The notes under the pieces were generated by a model. That model did no database searches. It saw only the letters and a program-made list of their open reading frames with translations, and was not told the origin of the DNA. A program made the position numbers and the translations under genes. Source: Pyronema omphalodes (Eukaryota; Ascomycota; Pezizomycetes; Pezizales; Pyronemataceae). From it: DNA of 64,000 bases. The stretch covers positions 372,001-436,000 of the forward strand of contig JAJJXM010000017.1 in NCBI GenBank assembly GCA_024516155.1. Reading direction: 5' to 3'. Numbering within the stretch: the stretch's first letter is position 1; every line of letters begins with the position of its first letter. Below are positions 46,090 to 60,540 of the stretch, piece by piece.

Positions 46090-49000
46090 CGGAGGTGAAG
46101 GTGGATGACGTCCTGGTATTTGAATTAAGAGGCTTGCTCGGGGTATTTTTTATTCTTCAGGAGATGTTGATATGCAGATGTACTAGATCGTGTGTAAGCT
46201 TTGATGAGCCTCTAAGGTGGTGTAAAGCTAGTTTCCGATGCAGCGGGTGCCCGTGTCAAACTGTTCCTGTTCTTGACTGGGCTCCCGAACTACCCAAAAC
46301 CGAAGAGATGCGATTAAGCGTGGAGGCAGCCGAGTCTTGAAACATGAAACCTCCAGGGAAGTTGGGGGAGAGAGTGGGCCTTGTTGAGGACAGTGTGACT
46401 GAAATAGTAAGATCAACCGGGTCGGTGTCCAGTAGCAAGGCGATATCAGCGTTAAACTGTCCTCCTGGTTGTCCTCGATTATTCTCCACGGGGTGAGCGG
46501 TCGGGTTGATGGGTTGAAGATGCGATGGAATCGAAGTTCAGAAGCAATGCAGGTCTTAACCTTCTCACTGTCTCGTGCTAGGGAATAAAAAAAGATGAAC
46601 TGTAAGACGAATATCAATTTGGGTAGCTGTTATTCCAATTCCAGTCATCGGTGACTTGTAACACATCAGACTACACAGCCTCCTGTGTAACTGGTAGAAA
46701 TCCGCACGCTACCAAAGAACCTTGAAACTGCCATCTGTTCAATGGTTTGAGTTTTAGGAGGGGGGGGGAATTCAGCAGTCCCCAACAACCAGACACTTTG
46801 CTTTCACCATCCCCTCTCTGCCTTCTGATTGCTTTTTGGTAAATGCAGGGTTCGGACTTGGCCACTTAAGGAAGTGTGTAACGGCTTCCACCAATAACTT
46901 CCCCGCACTGACGATCGAGAATCAGCCTCGTACAATGGGATATTCTCATAGTAAATAAAGTAATCTCAATGTACCGATACCTACTCCCTTACCAAAGCCA
47001 ACGTGCGTCACCCCCATTGACGATCTTCGCGCGGTTGTATACCAACGTTTCGCGCCTGGACTTGAACGTCTTCCCACATATTTTCCCTCAAGTGGTGCAA
47101 AGTGGTAAGAAGTGACACAACCGTGTTCCAGAAGTATGGAAAAGCCACCTCCATCTTATGTGATGCGTGAATGGTAGTAAAAAACCCAGGTTGAGAAACA
47201 GTTAAAACTTGTTTGCCACGCGAAACGCCGGCCGGTATGGCGATATTGGGGCCGAGAAATCCGATTGACGTAAAGTTGGTGCACAGACTGGCTGAAGTCA
47301 AACATTAGTTCATCATAAAATTGAAGTCTCCGAATGATGGGGCAGTTGTCAGAAGTCGAGAAAGAAACCGCCCCAAAGTGATGACAAGCTCAAACGCGTG
47401 ATTGTGCAGTGCATGTGGCGTCGGCTTGATTTAGCCCAGGTTAATCCGGAGGAGGCTCATTCGCCGAACAATTTGTGGGGGCTTTCGGACCGTAGTTTGA
47501 CTAGCTAAACCAACGGTGCTGCCTTGCTGTCAGCCGCGAGCTCTTAGGGCTGCCCTTCGTTTTAACCGATGTGTAGGTTCGTATCTGGGCAGGGAAAATG
47601 TCTTCGGTGGGATCCGTGCCCAGAGATCTTGATTCAGGCGGTTAAAAGCGTTGAAACATTTGACATTTACAGAGACAATCAACATATCTTCAGTCACTGA
47701 TGCCTTAGTTTTCACCATGGTGACGGCACTTCAAATGCTCACATTTACCTCAGCACAATAGTCTAACTGATAGATAATATCTGCGACCGTTGCAGGTGTG
47801 GCCATACAATTTTGGTAAATGTATGTATGCTTGTGATAATGGGTGACGCTATATGTCGATAATCTAACCAATCAGCATCAAGTACAGAGTGACATGCAGG
47901 GATGTAATTTGTCATACCGTCCAATTCGATGTAGGAACGGTGTGACAGTTCCAGAAAAGGCTGATAATTATACCAACCCAGAGGTACTGCCGTAACGGAC
48001 CTTCCTTCCCCACGCACTCGGGTCATCCGTCAAAGTCGCAGTTGACACCAGAAACGTACCCATGGCAGTCGATCTGTTTAAGTTACACCGCACGTTTTCT
48101 CCACGGGGCTTCCTATCCAGTATTCAGAGACAATTGCCGGCAGCTCGTTGGTAGCCTTTACCGAGAACACGGCGGCTTACGGTTCTCATAATGACCCATT
48201 GCAGCATAAAGTTGGTGCTGAGGAGGCTCTTCAAAGAATAACCGCTAGTTTCCGCCGAATAACGTTACAGATAGCCGATATTCTGAGAAGGTTTCTACTC
48301 AGATCCTATAGCTTCAATTGTAACGTTACATTCTTAATAGACCCTGGTGCGAGGCGCTGTCAAAAAATTATCCCTCGCCTCAGATTTGACTAGGCACTAT
48401 TACCTGCAAGCAATGACGACCTGACGAATTTTCGACAGCGTTTCCAGATTTTGGTTTCCTAATTCCAGTCAATTTGTCTAAGCCACAATGGACGTTATGA
48501 ATACCTTTGTATGATTGCCAGTCAGCCTTATAGAAGCTAAACAGCCAAAAAAAAACCCTCAGCCCTGAATATTGCGAATCATGAACGAATCCACTGATTA
48601 CATCAAACGTCATCGTTTCAGGTTCGTCTTCCAGAAAAGAAGCTCAAAAAACCCTTCCAGAAAGTCCTTGAACCCTCAGAAATCCAGGGTCCTCGTATGT
48701 GACCCTGTAACGTTTCGTGCGGTTGGTTAGATTTCGATAGGAATCTGACAATCTGAACACATTCTGAAGCAATCGACTTTCCACGCTACTCCCTTGGAAT
48801 GCAGATACTGGTTTTGAAAATAATAGTAAAGCAGATAACCAAAGCTCCTTCGCATCGTAAAATGCACTTTAGCTGATGCCTGAAAAGCTGGGAAGAATTA
48901 TCAGTTCTATTAGTTGGTTCAAAAATGCATCCTCAATGAGTGTGTCTTGCCTTACTTTTTGTCGGTATAAACATGCTCCGAGCCTACCCTAGAGTGAGGA

Positions 49001-51373
49001 ATCTCGTATCCATTTACTTCGTATCGATCGTGCAGCCCGCCAAAAGCACATCAAAGTTTTCGTAAGTATATAGAAGTAAAAAAGGTATCTGGTTGATTAT
49101 CACTATGGTGTATAGTAGTTCTAAGACAAACTTAAAACTTGACTGGATCAAGGTTGGCTACCGCTGCGGTGTGAGGTTTCATTTACCGAACTTGCAGCAG
49201 TTAGCAAGATTTTTTACCAAACACCATTTGTATAAATAGATGACTCTTGGCTCTAGCCTTGACACAAACGGAATACCGTCGCTAAGGGTCTCAGGAATGA
49301 TGTTTATGGCGTGCCACATGCGAGAAAAGCTTGAAAGAACGCCTTAGGCCGACTTCTTTTCAACTGCCGGTCTTGATATCGAACCATTTGAGCTGTCTTA
49401 TCAAAACCAACAAGCTACTTGTTTAGCTGAAGAACTTCTGCTAAATATAGAGACCGTTTCTGTCTTGGGTCCTGCTGAGTCAGAAAGGAAAAACCTTGAT
49501 TTTCAAACAATAGCTGTATGATGCCTGTGAAGCTTGCGAAGCTTGTCATGCTTATGGCCTAAACCATCTTACATAAACCAGCTAGCCGCTTATCCACTAG
49601 AACTTAGGAGGCCCTATTCCAAGTTGTGTAGTGGCTTCGGAAATATGTTGCGTAAGAAAAGGAGTAAAGTTTATCCGTTCAGTGAGCCTCCATCCCGAAA
49701 AGCGTAGGTCGAATCTCCGTTATATTAAAGGCTCCGAATGGAATATTATCCAGTCTCCCGGGCCGTCAAAAAAGATCCTTGAAGAACATCAATCCGAGAA
49801 CCCGTGATTTTTAATCAGTAAATTTAACATAATCCTAGTTTTGTTCGGAGAAATTGATCTACTTGATCCCAGCAGCTATCATCTGTCAGCCCGCCGCTCA
49901 CAGAAAAAAAGATTGAAAGGCCATACCTGAACCCACTGAACCAGATTTCTCGAAATTTCCATTGAAATCACTCGTCTTTTTCATGTCGCAATGAAGCTCA
50001 AAATCAATGAGGATATAGCACATTTTAAACCCAAATATCCGGCGGTGAAGAAGCCGCCACTTTGTGCGACTTACGTACTTTCCACCAAGAAAGCCATAAA
50101 CTCTCCGAAAAGTTAAACCAGCTATGCGGGTGCGGCTGAGATACGGCGTGCGGCGTATCGGTGGTTGCGTATGATGATGTCGTTGTTGTTGGTCTCCTCA
50201 ATGAGCAAATTTTAGCCTCAGCTGCAGATTGATTCCGTAATGATTATTGATTTCCGCCGCTCGCTTAAAATGTATGCACTGCACAACATATCTCTGGGGC
50301 CTGGATGTGCGTCGAGTGCGGGACGGGAAGATCGATTCTTTTTTTTTTGTGTGTGCTTTGTGCTTTGTGCTTCTAGGAAAAAAAATGTTCTTTCTTGGCG
50401 ATAATGATAACTGGGGAATGTCCAATCGATATGGAGTATCGAGATCGATAGAGGAGCTCTGAGCCTCTGAAGAGGTTTCGCAGCGTCCACACCGACACCC
50501 GCGGAAAATAAACGCCTCACCCTAATCTAGTTCCGCTACCGCAACCCCCCCATAGTTAAAACAGCCGCGGCATGTGGGGATAACCTTAAACCCGACATGG
50601 TCCACGTTGCCGGGAAGTTCCTTTTTGATGTTGATTGTTCGCATGTCGGAGGCCTGTCAAATGCCTTGTTCTGCAGCTGTGGTCTAGATCTGGAGGACCT
50701 AGGGCTAAGGCACGTAGACAAATGTTTGGGACGTCACGATAACAGTCACCGGAAATCCGTGCCGTACTATCACTTGAATCCACGCACGAAGTAACTGTTT
50801 TCTGGTCTAGTATCTGAATAATAGTGATCACGAGATATCACGAGTGATGAGATTCATCTCATCTCATCCTCAGGATTTAGAAATTGGTTTCCCATTTGCA
50901 AGATTTAATTCTCCGGACCATCTCAACTAAAGCACCCAATTACGCCAGCATAAACAACCAATTCAAGGAGTACAAGGTATAAAATGTTCCTTAATACGTC
51001 GACCAAAAGAAAATAGCCCACCTCTTTCTCTATAGTTAATGCATATCGATACAAAAAAAAAGTTAACTACTATCCTATAGCAAGCAAAAGAAACCCCTTG
51101 TGAAAAAATGCCAACTCTTTTATTTTGCTCTCTTTCGCTCACTATACCCCCAGAATTCCCATCCAAATAGTTCCATACAAGAAGATTCAAAGAAAGTAAA
51201 ATAACAAAGGATACAGAGAACTATTCGCAAAAAACCATCTCTTTTCAACATTCATCCCAACCTTTTCATCATTCATTTAAATATTCCTCATTCAATTCTT
51301 AGTTCCTCGTGACTTCGTTCTCAGTATCATTTATTCCCTCCACACATTACACCCACACAAAAACAAAAAGAAA
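46090..51373. other. Intergenic region of 5.3 kb with possible coding relics
   Basis: No complete gene can be built. Minus-strand frames at 46256-46489, 47008-47301, 47530-47718 and 47763-48026 have fairly protein-like composition (for example QPGFFTTIHASH and WYNYQPFLELSHRSY) but no family I recognise. TGTAACGTTACA, a perfect 12 bp palindrome, lies at 48319-48330 with a related copy 60 bp before it. 48.6-51.3 kb shows nothing. Confidence 0.4.
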
Positions 51374-54300
51374 TTAAGCGTAAGCAGTCTGAATAGTTTC
51401 CCGGTCAACGGCAGGGATTTGGCTCAAGAACGCATCAAAGTCGGAGATAAAGCTTCTGTAACCAGCCACAGTCTGAATTATACGTTAGTACTACTCCCAA
51501 TCATCCCATTGGCAACCCGCGAGAAAACTTACCTGCTTAAATAGGTGGCGGAGCTCATCGCTAGGAACCTTGTACTTGGCAATGCATCTGAAGAACGGTA
51601 CCAGACAGCTCTCCATGGCCTCTGGGTTCCTTCCAACAACCATACAGAATCCCTTCAACGCTGTATCCTTCTCATCGGTCTCGGCGACCTTGGACAAGGC
51701 GTCAAGGAAGGGGTATGCGAAAGTCTCCAAGTATGGGGCAAGCTCGTCGCAGGAGCCGATTCCCAATCTTCCAAGAGCAACAGCGGCATTCTCGGTAACG
51801 GAGGCAGGGACCTTGTTGGACTGGATGATATTGAGAAGGCTGACATACAACTTCTCAACGTAGGGAAGCATGCCAGTGCCTGTATTTTGGGTCAGAGTGA
51901 TGATTGATGTTTTGAAAGAATACGAGACTTACCCTGTTGGAGTGCAATTTCACCACAGCTCCAGCATGCGTTATTGATAACGGCAAAAGAGTTGTCATCA
52001 TCGTTGTCAGAGAGCTGCTCGACGTCCAACTGCCTAATGAGAAGATCCATGACGCCGGGAAGGTAGGGCTGAAGCTGGGAGAAGACGTAGATAGCGCAGT
52101 CTCCAAGAAGGGCGTAAGAGGATTGACGAACATCGTTGTTGAAGTCCTGTGCAAATTTAGCTTTGGGCTCGTTAATTAAAGAAGCAATAGATTACTGACC
52201 GCCATGCAGTGAGTGAGGAGCTCGAAGAATCCAGGTCTGGCCTCAGCAACTAACTGTCCGCTCTGGGAGTCGAGGGCTTGGATGAGTGCGCTCAAAAGAT
52301 CCAAGCTGGTGACAAGAAAGTCCTTCTCAGGTTCATCCAATGCGGGATTCTGGTTGAAAGCCATCTGCTTTTCGAGGTTCTGGTGGATGATGCTGATGCA
52401 TCTGTGGAAGATGGGGGAAGCAAAAGGCTGGAATTTGGCTCCAAGAGCAGTGGAGACATAGGAGAGACACTCCAACAAGGGGAACAATTCCCGGGAGTCA
52501 TCGTTGACCTTCCTCCAGCGATCGATGAGTGCAGGCATGAGAATAGCAACAAGATCGTCCTGGGCAAGAGCTTCGCTGACGTGCTCAGCGAGAGTCTGGA
52601 TGCAGTCATACAAGATGAACATGTTGCGGTCCTTGTACTGGCGCATGGCAGTGACGAACTGCTGGATGATAACCTTGATATAAGGCTCCAAGACCTGCTT
52701 GCTCTGCTCCTCGAGGTTGGCAAATGCACTAGCAGCTGCCTCCTGGACACGCTTGTTTCCATCCAACATCTTCATCAAAATACCCTCCATGGTAGGCTCA
52801 AAGTATCTTTGAAGGTGCGTGGGGTCGGGGTTGGCGGGATTGGGATCTGTGGCCGCCCATCTTGAGTAACGTCCAAGCGTCCAACAGGTAATCTGGCGAA
52901 CTAAAGGCTCCTCATCGTTCAAAAGAGAAATCAAGTAAGGTACCAACTCAGGAAGATGAGGCGCTACACCGTCCAAACATCCATCAGCAACAGCTCCAAG
53001 AGCCAAAACCGCGGCTTCCCGATATGGCCATTCAGGGTGTCTGAGGTTCTCCTTCAAATAGGGAAGGATAACCTCCAATACGGGCTGGTGGAAAACGGTC
53101 GCCAAAAGATCAAGAGCAGCAGCAGAGCATTTCCGCAAGTTCCATCGGTCTTCTGGATCCTCCATTCCGTATACGTCGTCCAAATCCGAATCGTATTCGT
53201 CAATTTCGCCGTCGCTAAGCTCGTCTCCATTGGGCAATTTATCGTTATCCATTACCTCCACACTCTCTCCGTTCGGTAGTCTCTGTCGGGACTTGGCGAA
53301 AGTAGGCTTGATGTCCTCCTCCTTGTCATCCTCATCGGCATCGTCTCCCTCGCCTCCAAGTCTGAATATTTCCTCCTCCGAATAAATCATTGACTTCATC
53401 AAAATCGGTACAATCTTGGGTAGGAAAGGTCCCAGGGTACCTCTAAGCTGATCGTGCTCTCCGACGGTCAGCCAGAACTCTGCAGCATCCAAAGCGACAT
53501 CCGCATCTGGGTCGTTTTGTTGTGCAACAACGTAGTCGACAACTCCGCCCATGATTGGTGCAATTTTATCAGGACGGATGTCAACCAAGTGTACCAACGC
53601 GCGACACACCTCCCTTCGCAAGGGTGCATATGGACTGTTTCCAAGTCGGAATAGGCTCTCCACCATAACATCGATATTTCCTAGAACAGCCTGAGTGCGA
53701 AGCTGTAGGAAGATGTTGACAATTTCCAGTGTCTCGGCCTGCACTTGAGTGGAGCTGTGGTGGGTAAATTGCAAAAACTTGGGAATCATAAAGTTGAGTG
53801 GTTGTTGAGGGTCCTTCTCCAAAGCTTTCTTACTGTCCTGGCAAACCTTCTTCAATGCGCTCATAGCGCCCTCCTGTACTGGTATCGGGAGTTCAGCACC
53901 GGTGGAGTCCTTTCCTTCAACCATCGAAATAAGTTGCGTAAGAACATCCGCCCAAGCCATAATTCCACCCTTTCGTAGCAACTCAGTAATGACGTTTCCA
54001 GTGAAGTTGCGGATACCCTGATTTGGGTCCTTGAGACCGTTGATTAACTCTGATTTGATGTATGTCAATGTTTGCGGCGAGAGAGAGCTAGGTATTAAGC
54101 CGATGTTGTTCTTCATTAACATAGCAGCGGAGCATCGAACGAGATGGTATTCGCTCTCCTTCATTCCTGGAGGAGGCTCGGCGTGTACGAGAATGTAGCA
54201 TAGGTAGTTGTTAATGTCGGGCGATTGTTGGCTGGCCTGCTGTAGCATCTACATCCCGAGAAGCATCAGCAAAAAGATTTTCTTTCGCGTTTATGCAACG

Positions 54301-54443
54301 TTCGGCAACTCAAAAGTCGCGAAACAAAGGGAACTGAATTCTACCTGAGTGGCACGCAGCTGGGCGGCCCGATCGGATCCTAAACTGTCCTGCAGATATC
54401 CCGCCAGCTCCCTCATGGGAGCTTCCTGCGGTTGCCACGCCAT
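51374..54443 (-). CDS. kap104: Transportin (karyopherin beta-2, Kap104)
   Basis: 935 aa nuclear import receptor that carries PY-NLS cargo such as mRNA-binding proteins through nuclear pores and is released by Ran-GTP. Exons: 54443-54345, 54248-52200, 52146-51933, 51879-51533, 51472-51374, with introns of 96, 53, 53 and 60 nt; the last contains a TACTAAC branch site. The whole protein is HEAT repeats. Family marks are an acidic loop (about residues 335-400, with DADEDDKEEDI and DEYDSDLDDVYG) that runs into DRWNLRKCSAAALD, then NDEEPLVRQITCWTLGRYSRW and FNNDVRQSSYALLGD. The short first exon starts MAWQPQEAP, as other transportins start with a Trp- and Pro-containing segment. Length is normal and every frame closes, so it is intact. 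Confidence 0.93.
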
Positions 54444-57400
54444 TGTGATAGTGATTGTGATGGGCCGTGTGGATGAATTGGGTGTAGCTCGGGTGTTTGA
54501 ATGGCTCTTCGGTCAGCGTCGTGTTGTGGGAGAGATGTTGACGACGACGAGGAACAGGTGTTGTTGAGGGTGTTCGTAGCGCTTGGTAGCGAGGATTTTC
54601 TTAAAGGAGGGGTGGTGCTGGTGGTGGTGTCAAGGAGGGGATCACTGGGCGTAGCACAAGTGAGGTTAGACATATTCATTTTCGCGCTTAATTAGGTCTG
54701 TGGCCTGTGCCAGTGCAGTTTGTAGTGCCATAATTTTCCAGCAGCAGGCAAGCGGATACTGCGAGGACAAACCACCGCGTCGCGTTGATGACAGAAAACA
54801 AGCACTGCTGATGTACGAAATAATGCAGATAAGATAAGCACATATATGCATCGAGCATTTAGATTCAGCGGGGAGGAGGAGGAGGAGGAGGAGAAGGAGG
54901 CGGGGAAGCTGCGGGAGTGGAGATGCGGGACTGGGCTGGGGCCGGCGGGGGTCTCGACACGGATAGCGGAGGGCGGGGAGGGGGATGAGAGATGCCCAGG
55001 CCAGAGGAGGGGAAGTGCGCACTGTGTGGCAACATGGGCAGTATAGATGGGAAAGGTGTAGATGGACATCGTGATGGGTAGAAATGAAGAAGAAGCATGG
55101 GAATATCTAAGCAGAACTTGGAGGCAGTACAGTGAGCAGAAGGCAGAAGCAGCGGTGCATAATATTAAACAAAGGTAAAGCAAAAGCAGAAAGCAGAAAG
55201 CAGAAAGTAGAAAAAACAGTGCATAATCGATTCCAATCTCACCAAAGGGAGCTCTATCACAAACCTTTTCACTTCCCAGAAACCTGCCCGTTGCAGGTGT
55301 TATTATGCGGCACACCGACCTGTGGAAACGAAGCAAGCAAGCACAGCACGCAAAGCACGCAAGCAGCCTGGGTCTGTAGCGTAAAATGTAACTCCGTAAC
55401 AAATGCCAGTTGCAACGAAGATGGAAAAGCGATAGACGAAAAAGTATGAATTAAAGAAAGGTGAGTATGAATGTGATATGGAGTTAAAGTGGTGGAAGAA
55501 ATCCAAAGTACTGTGGGTAGGTGGAGGACAGTGTAGGTGTGTACTTGAAAAGCTATTTCAGTACCAGGGATTGTCTCTGTCTGTCTTCTGGTGTAACCAC
55601 GCCGCCACTGTGGAGAAATTTGTGGAAAGCTCGCCCTATCTTCGTTGCGCACAGATAGATACATACTGTTACCACTTTCCGTTTCCTGCCGCTGAAAATG
55701 ATCACTGCGACAAGCTAACGATCATCAAGTGTCCTTGGATCGACGCCGGGGATGATGGCTAGTTAATGGGTCGGTGCGGACGAAAATAGCAGCCCGGTGG
55801 GGGATCAAAGAATTAAACTTCGGCGTGGTGGCAGGTACGAACGATGGCTGAAATTATATGCCAAACTGTCCTTAAAAACCAGTATGCCAATCAAGCTTTT
55901 TGGTCGAAAATTCAACACGGTGTGGGATAACAGGACGGCACAGTTCTCGTCGATATTTAACATGAAATGGTATCAAAAAAGATTGTGCGTGGGGTGTACG
56001 GAAATCATTATTTTGCCCCGGAAGCCTGTTTGTCATACATCAGCATCGTGAGAAAGCATCGAGATCTGGGTGTAAAAAAGAAAATCCCCACGGAAGGAAA
56101 ATCATATGCCACAGTAAAAATTCAAGGTGGTAAGAATTCCTCATCGAGCAACCAAACGATCAATTAGGCTGTTTCTTGCTTCGGTATCATATATTAAGGC
56201 CCCATTCAGAAGCCCTAAGAGTACCCCTCGCATCTAGCTTCGATGAGATGCTTGAATATACATATCTACAGTCTACCGAAGTTTTTTTTTACAGTTAGCC
56301 AAATGTAGCTTACTGCCAGCGCAAGCAGAATTGCAAAACAAACGAAAGGTATCACAAGAGGCCATCAAACCATGAATAAATTAGGCTTGACGGCTGTTGA
56401 GATTTTCTTTTTTGTGTGGGTCGTGATACGTTCACGAGATCAGCGTTTACAAGACATTTCAAGAAAATCTTACAGGGCCTTGACACAAAATGCTTATCTA
56501 CCACGCTCGACGTCGAGGCCGGTCCGAGGCCGAGTCGGACTATCTTTCCTAATACATAATGATACTCTCACAGTAAGGAGGCGTGGGATAAGTTGCGACT
56601 CGATGCTTCCTTCGCCAGGCGTAATGGCTGTCGTCGCTCCCATGCCGCATTTTGTACTCCGCGGATTACGTCACCCACGCCTAGGTTTTGAGCTTAACTT
56701 CCACGTCCTCCATATGTAGTTCTCCAATCAACCGTTACCCTCTAATTCCCTCCACTTACTCTCACAACATCCTCTACTACTCTCCAGTTCTGCGCAGTCT
56801 CCAACCTTTTTATCTACTGCATCTGTATCCTCCTCTCTACTCGCAATAGCGCAAGTTATATATGTACTTACATTATTTTAATGCTTCCCCTGCCCTGTGA
56901 AGTTGTTTCCACCAATTCGCCGGTGTAACACACGGCTACATGCCCTCTTTGCTTAGTGTTGGCATAACCCAATCGGAAATCCCGGGGGTTTTTTTTACAT
57001 GTGTCGAGGTCCGATATCAATTGAGCATTGCGTTGGGCATCTATGGCTAACACCATACGGAGCCTCTTAGACTTCAAGATGGTTAGAATTCCAATTGAGA
57101 TTATTCGATATCTGATCATGCATATGACTAAGTATCTAGTATCGATCTACCCCAACGTTGGAACGTCATGTTATTCGATATCTGCACATTTCATTAAATA
57201 CGTGGGGCCATATGAGGTAGCGAAGCGAGCCGAATCAGAACAGGGAGCCTTAAAACCAATTATTTCCCCAGGAACCAGGCCATATTACACGGCTCCAAGT
57301 ATGTCGCTAGGTCCGATATCACCTGCAGCGAATCTTTGAATACGGAAACTAATCTCATCGTTTAGTTTGTTACACCACCTCTAGAGTCGCAGGTCAACAA

Positions 57401-59436
57401 ATTGGTAATTTGTAACCATATCGGTATTCCACCTCCGAATGTCTTTTCAACCCACATATTCCAAGACGTCAACGGGCTTAAACTGGCACTCAAACTCACA
57501 CTCCTATCACCATCCCCATCCGGCCCCGAATCTCCACGCCACAAGGCTGGGTCCTGAATCCTGGGATGAAACATCATCTACCGTCTCGCATCCAGCGGTC
57601 AGCCTTCTTCCTCAACTCCGTGCTCACTCGGGTACCTACCTCTGCCTCCCGTATCACAGGAGAAAATTAGAATCAAAAGAATCCATTGATTTTGCATGAC
57701 TTTCTGCAAGTCTGCAGAATGTTTATAAAATGCCGATCACCACCATCCTATCCCTATCGGCAAGTGGCAGCGGTATATCCGAACGTCTGACAGTCCGACA
57801 AAGCCTAAAATCTTTTTCTTTGTAACGAATACCGTATAGTACTGATAATAATGCAGGTAGCCACCCGCCGGCTCTACAACAATCAGCTGCTTGAAGATTT
57901 ATGTAGCAGAACAAGCCGTTACTGAAGAACCGCGGCCTACAGGAGGTATATGAAGGTACCGCACAGCAAAATTCAAAAAATAAGAGCCTGCAACATAGAC
58001 CGCCTATCCGCCGAACTGGGAGCTGATTGCTAAATTCAAATCTACAGTTTTGACTTTCAATACCAAATCTCTAACCTCAGGAGGTTCTTTGCAATCTTCT
58101 TTGCTTAATCGACGCATCTGTTTTGCTCTAGTAACTTACATTCACAATACACCCTGCAGATTCGATAAGCGATCAATATCTGAGCGTAGCTACATATACA
58201 TCCATGTAACTCAAAACCTTAAACGTGGATCCAGTCACTGCAATAGAACAGCGAAGATTAAACCGCACCACTTCGGGAACTTACTGATAGCTGCTGATAC
58301 TTGCTGAAGGAAAGCTTAGCAATATCTCTCGATTAGGAGTTATACATACATAAAGGCATGCAGGCAGGGAGATAAGTTTCCGACCCGAATCCCAAGTCGA
58401 ATTGATACAGAATCCAGAAACTGTAACTAATGGAAATTACAGTTGGGATTTTCATTACACCATACCGCTAATCTGGAGGAAAGAAAAATCAATATAGAGT
58501 TTGTTAATGTATCGTAGCCATGGAACTTGGACGGAGTGATTCTAGGTGGTTACTAACTTATTGGAGAGTATCTTGTGAAGGTAAAAGATTACTTCAAGGA
58601 ATAACCCGGACGCCCAGTCAGTGTTCATGGGCGTTATATCAAGATGCCGCAATTCTGGAAGTGTCTGAATTGTAAATCTCACTTCTCCTGCAGATGTTAA
58701 TGACTCTTCAAATCACACAAAACCTTGATAGTTGATTCGACACCCGAGCTATAAATTTTCCGCTACAGTGCTTGTAGAACAAAAAATACATTGGATAGTT
58801 AGATTATAGAGACAGTATATATGCATTGTTACAGCTTCTTAAGGCCCGAGGCCACTGGTAAGAAATAATGGATTCCAGAAGCGTATGAATGAAAGATTTT
58901 GAGTCATGGTTTATCATTCATGAGTAACTTCTACCCTCCGCCCGCCACAAAAAAAGATCAACTTTCTTTCAAATCTCAGTAATACAAGATAGCCTGTAAC
59001 TAGTGTCCAGAATGTCTCCTTTATGAAAAAATTGTATGACCATAACTTTTTACTATAATTGCAAGACCATAACTTTTTAGTATAGACTAATTTCTAACCA
59101 TATATCAGAAAAAAAAAACAAGAACTTTTTTTTAATCCCCACCCACAGCCAAAGAAAAATTTCTAAAAAAAAAAAAGTATAAGTACAACATAATACGCCA
59201 GAATATATTCCAATATCCCAACTCCTTATTTTTTTTCTTTCTAGAACTGAAACTCCTTTCCTTGATTTGATTTCCTTGATTTCCTTCTATTCCGGGTTTC
59301 TAGCTTTCTTACTTCTAGCTTCTCTTCTAGGTTTTTTTGCAGCGTTGCTTTTGCTCCCCTTCCGTTGCCTTCACCCCACTTGGATTTCAAATCCTCTAAA
59401 ATACCCATCTAACCCCCCATATAGTACATCCACCAT
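54444..59436. other. Gene-free stretch of 5 kb
   Basis: It begins with the transportin promoter, which contains a (GAG)n tract at 54872-54900. A 236-codon minus frame over it (54692-55402) is low-complexity Ser/Pro/Leu and not believed. From 55.5 to 59.4 kb I see only short unrelated frames and A/T homopolymers (about 59110-59180). Confidence 0.5.
54872..54900. repeat. GAG trinucleotide tract
   Basis: About nine GAG units with one AAG, about 430 bp upstream of the transportin start. It reads as a CT-rich tract on the gene's sense strand, a common fungal core-promoter feature. Confidence 0.8.
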
Positions 59437-60540
59437 TTAGATACCACGGTTGAACTCAACTAAACCACCAGCACCTCCACGACCATGGAATTCCTTCTCC
59501 AAGACCTCAGTTGCGACGGCTTGTCTCTGAGGGAAGGCTCCGAGTGCTAAAGGTAGGGCGAAGACTGAGGTGGTGAAAATGAGAGCTGGAAGGCGGGTTG
59601 TTAGTTCTTGTTGTTGGGGATGTTGGGGATGTTGGATATATTCAACATGTCAAGAAAACTTACCAATATTGACAGGAATAGCCAAACCGGGTCTAGCCTT
59701 CATCCACTGGGACTTTTGTAATCTCAAAAGGACAAGAGGAGGAATAACCATGATTGGGGTAGCGTTAAGAACTCTACTAATAGCAGTTTCTCCAACCGCA
59801 ATGATTGCTGCGGTTCTTGATTTTCCGAGTGACTTTACTTCTTCGTCATCTCTGCTTTTCTTGGGGAATACATCGATACCCGCGGCGATTTCTCCTCCTC
59901 TCATCAACCCAACGTTTACAATACCGGCTGTACAAACCGCTGCAAAGGGTACAAGGCGTCCTAAGACCATTTTCATACCAGGGGAAATTCCCTTAGAGAC
60001 CACCTTTCCATCCTTCATTTCCGCAACCTTAAGGTTGGCAACAACCTTCCCCAACCCAACCGCCACACCACAAGAAGCCGAAACCGCCAACACAAAGCTC
60101 GTAGCCATCTGAGAAATCGACAAAGGACTACTCTTATTCGCATTCGCAGAGTTGATACAAACATTCAAAGTCTGATTTGCAACCTGCCAACCGATAACAC
60201 CTCTCGTAGTTAAATTCGGCTGCAACATACCCGCGGTAACAATCAGGTTCGAGAAAATAAATGCACTCATACGTAATGGCATAAACACTGGTAATCCGGT
60301 ATCGGGATGAAGAGTTGCATCACAGATTTTCTTTGCTTTCCAGAGTTCCGGTGTCATGCTTGGAAGCTGGTTATGTTTGTACGCGCTTAAAAGGTCCCGG
60401 GATTTTAGGAGTTGCGAGGAAGTCGTGAACATCATCCGTGGATCGCAGATGTCGGCCGCGTGACGAACCCGTCCGAAGTACGTGGAGAGATCATGCCGGG
60501 AGTTGGGGAGATCGCGAGGGCCCGGGATGGAGGAGGACAT
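59437..60540 (-). CDS. Sideroflexin (mitochondrial serine transporter family)
   Basis: 341 aa inner mitochondrial membrane carrier. Exons: 60540-59664 and 59585-59437, with one 78 nt intron. Family motifs are DLSTYFGRVRH (about 17-27), HPDTG (78-82) followed by the PLRMSAFIFSN segment, and QTLNVCINSANANK (123-136). Four to five hydrophobic helices follow, and the C-terminal part contains ALPLALGAFPQR. Human SFXN1 imports serine into mitochondria for one-carbon metabolism and yeast has Fsf1; the same role is inferred here. The ATG is directly followed by a short Ser/Pro stretch without a classic presequence, as usual for this family. It is intact and of normal length. Confidence 0.93.

Noticed and set aside
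52278..52865. 195-codon plus-strand frame
   Set aside because: Antisense shadow of the transportin gene.
54692..55402. 236-codon minus-strand frame upstream of transportin
   Set aside because: Composition is low-complexity Leu/Ser/Pro and Cys-rich, it lies over the GAG/CT tract, and no domain or splice partner is seen. Probably a by-product of the CT-rich promoter.
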